Source of the DNA: Deltaproteobacteria bacterium
GTDB lineage: Bacteria > Desulfobacterota > Desulfuromonadia > Geobacterales > Pseudopelobacteraceae
Direction of reading: 5' to 3'
DNA length: 12,492 bases
Assembly (NCBI GenBank): GCA_030654645.1
Contig: JAURXC010000119.1
Coordinates: forward strand, 1-12,492
The position numbers and the translations under genes were made by a program. Position 1 is the stretch's first letter. Each line of letters opens with the position of its first letter. Below the pieces are notes generated by a model. It saw only the letters and a list, made by a program, of their open reading frames with translations. It had not been told where the DNA came from and made no database searches. This document shows positions 7,101-12,492 of this stretch, piece after piece.

Positions 7101-7978
7101 CTCGGTTGATTGAACTGGGCAAGCGTGGCCAGCCCTCCGTCTCCGAAGAATCCGGCGGTTCCGCTTCCGGCTATGGTTACGGAAGTTACCGAAGCAACAA
7201 GGGCTCCGCTTTTGGCAACCAGTTTCACGATGCGGTTGTTGCCGGAATCAGCAATGTACAGGTCTCCGGCAGGGGCGGGGGCAATGGCTATGCCGTAGGC
7301 GGTCAGGGTGGTGGCCTTGCCGTCACCGGCAATGGTACTGATCGAGCCGTATGTAACAACACCGGTAGTGGCAATTTTAACTGCAAGTGCCTTCCTGATG
7401 CGATAGTTGCCATTATCGGCAATGAAAATATTACCCGTCGCATCAATCGCCACACCTGTCGGACTGTTCAGGCTGGCAATATTCGAAAGCGCGCCATCGC
7501 CGGAAAATCCGGCAATACCGCTGCCCGCGATGGTGATTATCCTGCTTGCGGTAGTAATCAGTTTTGTAGTCGTGTCGGCAACTATCATGTGGACACGGTG
7601 ATTACCTGTATCCGCAATATATACGTTGCCATTCGCGTCTACCGCCACTCCGGACGGAGCATTCAGTTGTATGGTTGTGTCCGCAAGGGTTGTATTCAGG
7701 CCGGAGTAACCGGTTGTTGGTGTAAATCCGGCCGTTCCGGTACCAACAGTCAAGGTGGCGGCGCCGGCGGCGGTCGCCATGATGACCTTGTTGCCTCCGG
7801 TGTCGGCAATGTAGATATTGCCGCTGGAATCGGTTGCCACTCCGGTGGGCACTGTGGGCGACAAGCTAGCCACCGTCTCGATTGTATCCGGTGTGCCGGA
7901 AATGGCATTTCCAACTGATCCAACCAACACCAGCGCCTGGATGGTCAGGTAAATATAAACCGAACGATAGAAAAGCAT
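4151..7978 (-). CDS. Large secreted modular protein: NHL propeller, chitobiase-like repeats, cohesin-like and dockerin-like domains
   Basis: The product is a 1275-residue exported protein with no known flagellar role. Visible parts in order are: signal peptide 1-25 (R5, hydrophobic 7-21, likely cut after GNA); six NHL blades at about 40-70, 105-131, 168-196, 225-253, 287-314 and 343-371, each with a core like GVAVDANGNVYIADTGNHRV, giving a full six-blade propeller; about seven chitobiase/hexosaminidase C-terminal-like beta-sandwiches (379-975), with motifs such as TTASPAGGSY, ATIYYTTDG and FFAVDAVGNKE; a glucodextranase-B-like domain (983-1063); a cohesin-like domain (1070-1212); and a dockerin-like tail with one calcium loop at 1253-1264. 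No catalytic domain is visible. The ATG has a GGGGGG run 7 nt upstream. The gene follows a strong terminator, so it probably has its own promoter. Likely a cell-surface or matrix protein binding carbohydrate or protein; this is inference from the domains. Confidence 0.9.
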   Translation of the reverse strand: MLFYRSVYIYLTIQALVLVGSVGNAISGTPDTIETVASLSPTVPTGVATDSSGNIYIADTGGNKVIMATAAGAATLTVGTGTAGFTPTTGYSGLNTTLADTTIQLNAPSGVAVDANGNVYIADTGNHRVHMIVADTTTKLITTASRIITIAGSGIAGFSGDGALSNIASLNSPTGVAIDATGNIFIADNGNYRIRKALAVKIATTGVVTYGSISTIAGDGKATTLTAYGIAIAPAPAGDLYIADSGNNRIVKLVAKSGALVASVTSVTIAGSGTAGFFGDGGLATLAQFNQPSGVATDGKDLYIADTMNNCVRKVSLTTGVISTRTGSAAQNAAVVPVAPVPSLSYPMGIGINAAGTVYIADSGNDLIDQVFASVSAITTAFPPGGTYSTSQSVTLTASKAANISYKINGGAATPYTGPITISGPATTTLTYTSVDVANHQEATNIATYVFDTAAPSTSATINATPVNGVIYSAQSALTVTLTSNTPTSTIYYTTTGTAPTAVVTNKYTAPFNIPVTSALTTVNVQFFAVDAVGNKEVLQSQKYTIVAINTTASPAGGSYRSAQVVTLASNDSSAIIYYTTNGTDPTIASTQYNPALHINIAASTTLKFRAKDANNNLEQTKTQIYTIDSVAPTTTASPTGASFATPQTVTLTPDDLNSTIYYTTTGIAPTTSSTKYTAPITISKTTTLMYFAIDPAGNKEVERTQIYTIDAVAPVTTASIQGGTYSSIQSVELVSDDPKATIYYTTDGLAPTTSSTKYTVPISISSTTKLQYFAVDTAGNIESIKEQSYTIVTLTTTASPKGGIFTTQQTVALSANGIGTTIYFTVDGSTPVVTVTSRYPELTVSYAEPTQEYSVPIVMNSTTTLQFFAIDEKGVIESVKTEIYVIDSVKPTTIATCGTAANTIKLTATDAADLMPRIRYIANTATNGGATAAYTLADYTAPITFSNNTIVKFFATDAAGNTESIKTAYCADVVAPLDTNPALYLETLPNAATTSNGTLFIRGNVAPFATATVDVNGTVVTTNSTDGSFSHPFTLVVGANVITTTAADGVPTTTDSRTINYITPGTTPTNITIGSSNGVIGHFVRVPIRFASGHQAAALSIDIAYDSSTSRLSNPSVDITEAAAALGKTINGGSPAAGVYRILIMDDPVNTDIPLPLPDGIIAYLSFMIPFATTAGSEPLAVISYSATDLYAADMTEMPVLPAMDGKVNVVSKPGNNIGSTTGDAAATLKGVQDALYMLLDPVTHPVDGSVDLNADGIVQIYELQQVINTFIGL
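4154..4315 (-). other. Dockerin-like C-terminal region with one EF-hand loop
   Basis: This encodes residues 1222-1275 of the large protein. It contains a 12-residue calcium-binding loop of EF-hand spacing: D1253, N1255, D1257, G1258, Q1261 and E1264 (DLNADGIVQIYE), followed by the helix LQQVINTF. True dockerins carry two such loops. The first half here (TLKGVQDALYMLLDP) has the helix but no good loop, so this is a half or degenerate dockerin. The module is common at the C-terminus of surface proteins outside cellulosomes. Confidence 0.65.
5054..6844 (-). repeat. Tandem chitobiase-like beta-sandwich repeats (about 7 units)
   Basis: This encodes residues about 379-975. Units of 75-90 residues begin near 379, 461, 551, 635, 717, 797 and 893. 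Each has an opening TTASPxGGxY-like strand, a central xxxIYYTTxGxxPT strand, and a closing FFAxDxxGNxExxxTQIYTI strand. Units four and five share TTSSTKYTxPI and are the closest pair. The seventh (893-975) has lost the IYYTT core (RIRYIANT instead) and carries two cysteines (898, 971) absent from the others. Such units usually act as spacers or binding modules beside carbohydrate-active or adhesive domains. Confidence 0.8.
6866..7861 (-). repeat. Six NHL repeats forming one beta-propeller
   Basis: This encodes residues about 40-371 of the large protein. Each blade has a GVAxDxxGNxYIADxGNxRV core, and blades are separated by 30-65 residues carrying the ITIAGSGxAGFxGDG strand typical of extracellular NHL proteins. 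Blade five (GVATDGKDLYIADTMNNCVRKV) and blade six (GTVYIADSGNDLID) are the most diverged. Six copies match the number needed to close a propeller. Confidence 0.85.
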
Positions 7979-7995
7979 AATCCCCCCAGTTATAA

Positions 7996-8036
7996 ATTCT
8001 AAATAAAGCAGTTAAACACGACACTGGATGCAGTGT
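7996..8036 (-). promoter_or_regulatory. Possible promoter and operator-like dyad of the large secreted-protein gene
   Basis: Between the terminator of the flagellar unit and the gene's ATG, the minus strand shows TAGAAT at 7996-8001, five of six bases of a -10 hexamer. The expected -35 position (about 8019-8024) has a poor match to TTGACA, but a perfect dyad ACACTG-N4-CAGTGT covers 8021-8036. A poor -35 overlapped by a dyad is what an activator- or repressor-controlled promoter can look like. The region is AT-rich. Tentative. Confidence 0.35.
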
Positions 8037-8068
8037 TTCACCGCCGGTCATCGTTTTTCTGTAACCGC

Positions 8069-8107
8069 AAACAAAAAGCGGGATGAGCAATTTTCAACTC
8101 ATCCCGC
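8069..8107 (-). terminator. Intrinsic terminator behind the flgE-like gene
   Basis: On the minus strand there is a perfect 10 bp stem GCGGGATGAG / CTCATCCCGC with a 10 nt loop, followed at once by TTTTTGTTTG. It starts 14 nt after the TAA of the flgE-like gene. It closes the fliK-flgD-flgE unit and separates it from the two secreted-protein genes. Confidence 0.9.
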
Positions 8108-8121
8108 CCGGCTACGCGATA

Positions 8122-9048
8122 TTACCGTTTGAGGTTCAATACTTCCTGGGTCATCTCGTCCGCGGTTGTAATTGTCTTGGAGTTGGCCGAATAGGCTCGC
8201 TGGGTCAGAATCATCTTGACGAACTCGGTGGCCATATCCACGTTGCTCTGCTCAAGGTTGTTAGAAAACAATTTTTCCTGTGATGGCAGATTGGTGGCCG
8301 AATTCCAGGTAGCACTGTACAGAACTGTAGCGGAAGTGACACCGGTCGCCGGGTTGTTGGCTTTGAAAAGCGTTCCGCCGAATTTCTCCAGTTCGCCTGG
8401 GTAGGGAACCCGCAAAGTGGCCAGCCTGGTTGCATTTGCCGCATTGGTGTCACCGCCGGCGACCGGTACACCGGCAACGGCGGAGTAGTAAGCAACGGTG
8501 CCGTCACCGCGCAACATGGATATCTTGCCGTCGGTGTCAATGGCGGTAATCTTGATGATGTCAGTATCAGCCGGCGGAGCGGCTGCTACCGGAACTGTTA
8601 TCGGATAGCCGGCTGTATCCAGCAGGCGATAGCCGTCCGGATTTGAAAGATACAAATCAACCGGCGGGGCCACCGTTGTGTCAGGGGTAAGCCTGAAAGC
8701 ACCGGCCCTGGTATAGTACGCCTTTTCCCCGGTAATGGCAGTTCCCTTGGGGTCTGATGGTCCGGCCAGCGCAAAGAAGCTGTCTCCCTGGATGGCAATG
8801 TCGGTCACGTTGCCGGTACTTTCGAACGAAGATTGGGTAAAGAGGTTGTCAATCTTCTGGATGGTTGTACCATGTCCCATCTGGGACCGGTTGGTGGTCG
8901 GCGTGGAAAGCATGTCGGAGAAAAGTGTGCGGGAACCTTTGAAACCGATTGTGTTCACGTTGGATATGTTGTTGCCGATTACGTTCATTCCCTCGGCGTT
9001 GTTAAGTAATCCGCTGACTCCGGTAAAAAGCGCTGATGTAATACTCAT
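8122..9048 (-). CDS. flgE: Flagellar hook/rod protein of the FlgE/F/G family, probably a short FlgE
   Basis: The product is a 308-residue axial protein of the flagellum, exported through the type III gate. The N-terminal coil has the family signature (ALFTGVSGLLNNAEGMNVIGNN at 6-27, then NTIGFKGSRTLFSDML at 32-47). The D1 core shows IAIQGDSFFAL (84-94) and YYTRAGAFRLTPD (111-123). The C-terminal coil is typical (LEQSNVDMATEFVKMILTQRAYSANSKTITTADEMTQEVLNLKR, 265-308). Position after flgD and the C-terminal wording favour FlgE over FlgF or FlgG. Yet FlgE is usually 400 or more residues and FlgF/FlgG about 250-260, so 308 means the outer hook domain is small or partly missing. The ATG has GGAGG 7 nt upstream. 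A 107 bp gap with a stem-loop precedes it, and a strong terminator follows. Family assignment is certain; choice of subtype is moderate. Confidence 0.85.
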   Translation of the reverse strand: MSITSALFTGVSGLLNNAEGMNVIGNNISNVNTIGFKGSRTLFSDMLSTPTTNRSQMGHGTTIQKIDNLFTQSSFESTGNVTDIAIQGDSFFALAGPSDPKGTAITGEKAYYTRAGAFRLTPDTTVAPPVDLYLSNPDGYRLLDTAGYPITVPVAAAPPADTDIIKITAIDTDGKISMLRGDGTVAYYSAVAGVPVAGGDTNAANATRLATLRVPYPGELEKFGGTLFKANNPATGVTSATVLYSATWNSATNLPSQEKLFSNNLEQSNVDMATEFVKMILTQRAYSANSKTITTADEMTQEVLNLKR

Positions 9049-9085
9049 TGTGATGCCTCCTGTTGTTTTTTTTGAGTTGGTGTGA

Positions 9086-9111
9086 GAAGCGCGTCAATCG
9101 GTCGGCGCTTC
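9086..9111 (-). other. Stem-loop in the leader of the flgE-like gene
   Basis: A 7 bp inverted repeat (GAAGCGC / GCGCTTC) with a 12 nt loop lies in the 107 bp gap between the small flagellar protein and the flgE-like gene. On the minus strand it is followed by a stretch with AAAAAAAA just before the GGAGG ribosome binding site, not by a T-tract, so it is unlikely to terminate. It may be an RNA processing or stability element favouring high hook-protein expression (inference). Confidence 0.45.
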
Positions 9112-9155
9112 GCGGGCTTCCTCAAGGAGGGCCAGCCCTGCTGATGGTTGATTTG

Positions 9156-9542
9156 CTAAATAATCACTGCTGAATCGATATTCGTAAAAACATTGCCTTT
9201 CATCTGCATCTTGTCCAAGGCGGTCACGACGGTACGGTTCTTTACGCTGACAACCAGCGCAGCGTCTCCCATCATTACCAGTGATTCCTTACCGCCTTTT
9301 TGGGCGACACTGTTAACTGCTCCTTCCAGGTTTGCAAGATCATTGGCCGAGAAAGTAATATTGCGGGCCCTGAGCCTTTCCTGGGCATGTTGCGAAAATT
9401 TGACCTCCTGTGACGGTGTTTTTTGATCCAACACCCTTGCAAACGGCGAGTCGGAAACCTGACCGGATGATGGTTTCTGCGGCTGCGGACGTTCTGTTCT
9501 GCCGGGTTGGACCGGATTTGGAAATAATATCTGGTCTATCAT
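9156..9542 (-). CDS. Conserved flagellar operon protein (Flagellar_put / flg_new family)
   Basis: The product is a 128-residue protein of the small family found between flgD and flgE in many Gram-positive and delta-type flagellar clusters; its role is not established. The N-terminal third is proline-rich and probably disordered (PNPVQPGRTERPQPQKPSSG). The conserved part runs from about 48 to the end: FSQHAQERLRARNI (49-62), then LANLEGAVNSVAQKGGKESLVMMGDAALVVSVKNRTVVTAL, and NVFTNIDSAVII at the C-terminus, which is the family's most constant feature. It has no signal peptide or membrane segment. The ATG is 6 nt after the flgD stop; the ribosome binding site (AGGGG) is inside the end of flgD about 12 nt away, rather far, so coupling to flgD translation is likely. 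Confidence 0.9.
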   Translation of the reverse strand: MIDQILFPNPVQPGRTERPQPQKPSSGQVSDSPFARVLDQKTPSQEVKFSQHAQERLRARNITFSANDLANLEGAVNSVAQKGGKESLVMMGDAALVVSVKNRTVVTALDKMQMKGNVFTNIDSAVII

Positions 9543-9548
9543 CTGTTG

Positions 9549-10211
9549 TTATACCCCTTTTACGCTGATGACATCGGACAGAGAGATCGTTGCTGCTCCG
9601 ATTGTCAACAAGGGAGTGCCGTCAACTAAAGAAACCCCGTCGATACGGCCTGCTGTATAGGTTGTCGCTATAACGGTTGATCCATCGGCTGTAGTCCCTT
9701 TTACGGAAAACGTGTAGGCGCCGGCCGAAAGGAGATTGCCGTTACTATCGCGTCCATCCCATGACACTGCAGAATCGCCCTGGTTTAGTGCGGTTGCGGA
9801 AATGGTCCTGACAACATTTCCGTTTGAATCGCTGATATCGATCTGAGCCGAATCAACCGCAGCGGAGAGATTGAACTGCATGCTGGCGGCCGAAGTGCCG
9901 TCAAACGGGATCGCATTTCCATTGGCCTTGACATCTTTTCCGATGAACGACACCGACGACATTGTTGCAGAGTTGTTCTGCGATGTCAGCAGGTTTTGAA
10001 GCGCGGTGTTTGTGTTGTACGACTGCTCGACCAGAGTCAATTGTGATAGCTGGTCCAACATTGCAGTGGCGTCCTGTGGTTTCAGCGGATCTTGGTATTT
10101 CAGCTGCGCCACTAAAAGCTTCATGAAGTCATCCTTGTTCATACCTATGGATTTTTTCATTGCCGCGGCAGCCGCGGTTGTGTCGGTTGTTGAAGTTACA
10201 CTGGTGACCAT
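9549..10211 (-). CDS. flgD: FlgD, hook-capping / hook scaffold protein
   Basis: FlgD caps the growing hook and guides FlgE assembly; it is discarded once the hook is complete. The 220-residue product has the conserved N-terminal capping block MNKDDFMKLLVAQLKYQDPLKPQ (about 24-46) followed by LDQLSQLTLVEQ. A beta-rich FlgD Ig-like/Fn3-like part follows, with the FlgD-type motif SWDGRDSNGNLLSAGAYTFSV near the middle, and the end is YTAGRIDGVSLVDGTPLLTIG...DVISVKGV. I start it at the ATG at 10209-10211, which has a strong GAGGTGG site 5 nt upstream and lies 16 nt after the fliK stop. The frame stays open upstream to another ATG at 10251-10253, but that would overlap fliK and add residues unlike FlgD. 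Confidence 0.95.
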   Translation of the reverse strand: MVTSVTSTTDTTAAAAAMKKSIGMNKDDFMKLLVAQLKYQDPLKPQDATAMLDQLSQLTLVEQSYNTNTALQNLLTSQNNSATMSSVSFIGKDVKANGNAIPFDGTSAASMQFNLSAAVDSAQIDISDSNGNVVRTISATALNQGDSAVSWDGRDSNGNLLSAGAYTFSVKGTTADGSTVIATTYTAGRIDGVSLVDGTPLLTIGAATISLSDVISVKGV

Positions 10212-10216
10212 TCTTT

Positions 10217-10223
10217 CCACCTC
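10217..10223 (-). promoter_or_regulatory. Ribosome binding site that fixes the flgD start
   Basis: On the minus strand GAGGTGG stands 5 nt before the ATG at 10211, just after the fliK TGA (10228-10230). The alternative upstream ATG (10253) lies inside fliK, and this site would then be internal to the coding region. It is the reason for choosing the shorter flgD. Confidence 0.8.
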
Positions 10224-10227
10224 GCTT

Positions 10228-12492
10228 TCAATAATGGATGTCGAGCATGGCATGCTCGTTTTTTGCCTGATACGCCGCAGGGTTTAAAGTAACGTTCATC
10301 TGCGGAAGGGCATAACCACCTGTTGAAGCCCACAACTGCTGCTGTTTCTGCCTTGCCAGTTCTCTCCAGGCATCCTGGTTTTGTCCTGGGTTTCCGGTGC
10401 CACGACCATTTGTGGTAACGTCAAAAGATTCCACGGTTATGTTCTGACGGGCCAGAGTTTCCTTGAGAGAATCGGAATGCTGCAAAATTGCATCCCGCAC
10501 GGTACGGTTTTCGGTCACAATTTCAACCGACAAGCGCTGACCCTGAAGATTCAGATTCATCTTCAGTTCACCCATATTTTCCGGTGACAGGGTCAATGTA
10601 ATCTGCTGATTCCCGTTTTTTACCTCGTGCTGACTGAGGCGTTCCCGGACTTGATGCACAACCTGCTCCGGAAGATCCTGTCGGGATTGTTCCAGGTTGA
10701 ATCTGGAACCATGCACTGAAGCAACCGGCTGGTTTTCCGATTTTGTTTGTGCATGAACCTGGTGAGCCAACATCTGATTATCCGGTTTTGGACCGGTTCC
10801 GGCTTGATCGCCATTACTGCCCATTGAATCATCCGAGGTCAGCATTACTTCACCAGACGGGACAATACTCTGAACTGCAGCCCCATTTTCTTTTGCAGAA
10901 GGCTGGGATAAACTTATCTTGGCGTTTTCGCCATCGGTACTCGGGTTAATCTGAGTTGCCGCTCTTCCGACCATCTGCTGTATCGTTACAGATTGGGAGT
11001 CCGAAGAGGCTTTCTGCTTGTTTGTTTCGTCTGTTTTTGCTACCGAAGCGCCGGAATAAGTTTCTTTCAGGGTAACTTCGGGGTGAATCTTACGTACCGA
11101 GCCCGCTTCCGGACCGGACGACAATACCGCTTCCGACGTTTTGCCATTCTCCTGCGCTCTTGCTGCAGTAGTTGGGGTTACTATCGTCGTTTCTGACTTT
11201 AATGCAGTTACCGTTCCAAATTCAGCAGACTGTTTTTGAGACGGTTCAATATCAAGCGATATTATCTGTTGCCTCAAAGCGGTGCTGGTTGATGCCGAAC
11301 GACTCGGTTCAGTTGAATGAGCCTTGGAAACGGTAATCGGCCTGGGCAAAGTAAAAGTGAACTCGGTCTCAGACTCGGATGATGTGCTGATTGCACTATT
11401 GGGCAATCTCGTCTCCGGTGAAACTTCCGATAGTGGTTCCGGGACAGCCACATCTTGCACAACCGGCTTGGAGTCCTCTTTGCCAGGGGCTGATTCCAAT
11501 CGGCCCTGGTGTTGCGGAGTAACCTGTAGCACCTGTTTGGATATTGACTCGACTTCATTTCGTACCGGAGCGGATTCCCTGCCCGGCCTGGTTTGAAGCC
11601 CGGTTGCTACCTGAGTTAAATCCTCTGCTAAATTTATTTCCGGGTTCCTTTGTACTTTGTCAACATCATGATTGGGCTGAGTGTTGACTGACGGCATTCC
11701 GTCTGGCTGTGGCCGGGAAGCGGCCTGATTCTGTCCGGACAATTCTCTGGTTTCGGTATTGGCCGGCATGAGAGGTCTCTCCTGACGGGCCGTTTCAGGT
11801 TTAGCTGCAACAACTTCCACTCCCGGCGTAGTTACAGCCTGGGATGGAACTGAGGCTGGCTCTGCCGGTTTTGCAGTTATTACAGGTGCGGCCTGTTGTG
11901 TTGCGGCTTCTTTTGCTGGTGTTGATAAAACCGCAGGTTGCTTCAACGGTTGCTCAGGTGCTGCAACTGCGGGACGGTACATTTGTTCGGCAGGCTTGAC
12001 AACCGGTCTGTCAGTCGTCTGGCTTGCAACGGATTCCAGCCGGGTAGTCTGTTGCTCTGGCTGGACGGTCCGGGTGTACTGTTCGACGGACTGGGTTACT
12101 GATGGTTGCCGCTGTTCCGAAGAGCGGAACGTTACGGGGGCCTCGGTTTTAATTATTGGCTGATTGGTTACGGCAGCCTTGGGTTGTACGTTCTGTACGA
12201 TGTCAACTTCCTGACGGGACTGAGTGTTGACTGACGGCGTTCTGCCTGGCTGTAGCCGGGAAGCGGCCGGATTCTGTTCGGACAATTCCACTTTTGGAGC
12301 ATTGGCCGGCATGAGAGGTTTCTCCTGACGAGCCGTTTCAGGTTTCGCTGTAGCAACTTCCACTACCGGTGTCGTAACAGCCTGGGATGGAACTGAAGCT
12401 GGCACTGCCGGTTTTGCAGTTATTACAGCTGCTGACTGTTGTGTTGCGGTTTCTTTTACTGGTGTTGACAAATCCGCCGTCCTAACAAACGG
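10228..12492 (-). CDS. fliK: FliK, flagellar hook-length control protein (5' end cut by window)
   Basis: FliK is the secreted molecular ruler that measures the hook and then switches the export gate from hook to filament subunits. At least 754 residues are visible and the frame runs open to the window edge, so the start lies outside. Most of the protein is a low-complexity ruler region rich in Pro, Gln, Ser, Thr and Val with no hydrophobic segment. It contains a 92-residue internal repeat (see separate entry). The C-terminal switch domain lies in about the last 145 residues: VHQVRERLSQ, then QITLTLSPENMGELKMNL, LSVEIVTENRTVRDAILQHSDSLKETLARQNITVESFDV. A Gln-rich, probably flexible tail ends in AMLDIHY. 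The protein is far longer than enterobacterial FliK (about 375-405 residues); long FliK is common in delta-type flagella. A TTG at 12469-12471 is not the start, because the repeat continues through it. Confidence 0.93.
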   Translation of the reverse strand, partial: PFVRTADLSTPVKETATQQSAAVITAKPAVPASVPSQAVTTPVVEVATAKPETARQEKPLMPANAPKVELSEQNPAASRLQPGRTPSVNTQSRQEVDIVQNVQPKAAVTNQPIIKTEAPVTFRSSEQRQPSVTQSVEQYTRTVQPEQQTTRLESVASQTTDRPVVKPAEQMYRPAVAAPEQPLKQPAVLSTPAKEAATQQAAPVITAKPAEPASVPSQAVTTPGVEVVAAKPETARQERPLMPANTETRELSGQNQAASRPQPDGMPSVNTQPNHDVDKVQRNPEINLAEDLTQVATGLQTRPGRESAPVRNEVESISKQVLQVTPQHQGRLESAPGKEDSKPVVQDVAVPEPLSEVSPETRLPNSAISTSSESETEFTFTLPRPITVSKAHSTEPSRSASTSTALRQQIISLDIEPSQKQSAEFGTVTALKSETTIVTPTTAARAQENGKTSEAVLSSGPEAGSVRKIHPEVTLKETYSGASVAKTDETNKQKASSDSQSVTIQQMVGRAATQINPSTDGENAKISLSQPSAKENGAAVQSIVPSGEVMLTSDDSMGSNGDQAGTGPKPDNQMLAHQVHAQTKSENQPVASVHGSRFNLEQSRQDLPEQVVHQVRERLSQHEVKNGNQQITLTLSPENMGELKMNLNLQGQRLSVEIVTENRTVRDAILQHSDSLKETLARQNITVESFDVTTNGRGTGNPGQNQDAWRELARQKQQQLWASTGGYALPQMNVTLNPAAYQAKNEHAMLDIHY
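11653..11928 (-). repeat. FliK internal repeat, copy 2
   Basis: This is the second copy of a 92-residue unit in the FliK ruler region, from STPAKEAATQQ to DVDKVQ. It aligns without gaps to copy 1, with about 68 of 92 residues the same by my count. The offset is exactly 543 bp (181 codons). Beyond its 3' end the two copies no longer match. Confidence 0.85.
12196..12471 (-). repeat. FliK internal repeat, copy 1
   Basis: This is the first visible copy of the 92-residue unit, from STPVKETATQQ to EVDIVQ, sharing TAKPETARQE, PLMPAN and PSVNTQ with copy 2. Upstream of it the visible residues (PFVRTAD against PLKQPAV) match weakly, so the repeat may continue past the window edge and further copies may exist there. 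Confidence 0.85.

Noticed and set aside
6803..7918. Open frame of 371 codons on the plus strand, Gly/Arg/Cys-rich
   Set aside because: It lies fully antisense to the NHL-repeat region and mirrors its repetitive codons. Its composition is unlike a real protein and it has no recognisable domain; it is a shadow of the repeats.
4151..7978. Large protein as a glycoside hydrolase
   Set aside because: The chitobiase-like units are only the C-terminal beta-sandwich type found beside such enzymes; no catalytic barrel or acid pair is visible.
10212..10253. Longer flgD starting at the ATG at 10253
   Set aside because: It would overlap the end of fliK, adds 14 residues not typical of FlgD, and ignores the strong GAGGTGG site before the ATG at 10211.
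12469..12471. TTG as the start of fliK
   Set aside because: The frame is open to the window edge, no clear ribosome binding site precedes the TTG, and the internal repeat runs through this point, so the gene continues upstream.
1..12492. CRISPR array, tRNA or rRNA gene, insertion sequence
   Set aside because: No short regularly spaced direct repeats, no cloverleaf, and no transposase or flanking terminal repeats were seen around the inserted genes.

Overview
The window is a stretch of a flagellar gene cluster, and every gene in it is read from the minus strand (right to left). The flagellar order is fliK – flgD – small flagellar-operon protein – flgE-like – [two inserted secreted-protein genes] – fliL – fliM – fliN – fliO – fliP. 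Both ends are cut: fliK lacks its 5' end at the right edge and fliP lacks its 3' end at the left edge. Gene order, moderate GC, the Flagellar_put-type gene behind flgD, and secreted proteins built from NHL, chitobiase-like, cohesin-like and InlB-like modules suggest a Geobacter-like member of the Desulfuromonadota. This assignment is an inference; no ribosomal marker is present.

Right part (about 8122-12492): hook-assembly genes. They encode the hook-length ruler FliK, the hook cap FlgD, a conserved small protein of unknown role, and a compact hook/rod protein of the FlgE/F/G family. This unit ends at a strong intrinsic terminator (8069-8107) directly behind the flgE-like gene.

Middle part (about 3103-8068): two genes with no known flagellar role. 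The first encodes a 1275-residue exported protein with a signal peptide, a six-blade NHL propeller, about seven chitobiase-like beta-sandwich repeats, a glucodextranase-B-like domain, a cohesin-like domain and a single-loop dockerin-like tail. The second encodes a 327-residue exported protein with a cohesin-like domain, an InlB-like repeat with four cysteines, and a C-terminal module of unknown function. The two cohesin-like domains resemble each other. A stem-loop without a U-tract separates the two genes.

Left part (1-2868): fliL, fliM, fliN, fliO and fliP. These encode a stator-associated membrane protein, two switch/C-ring proteins, and two parts of the export gate. Spacing is very tight: an 8 nt gap before fliM, then overlaps of 1-4 nt, with GTG starts for fliM, fliN and fliO, so translational coupling is likely. 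A sigma-54-like element lies 62 nt upstream of fliL and could restart transcription after the insert.

The most notable point is the insertion of a cohesin/dockerin-type surface-protein pair, with its own terminator-bounded control region, inside an otherwise canonical flagellar operon. Second is the large internal duplication in FliK.
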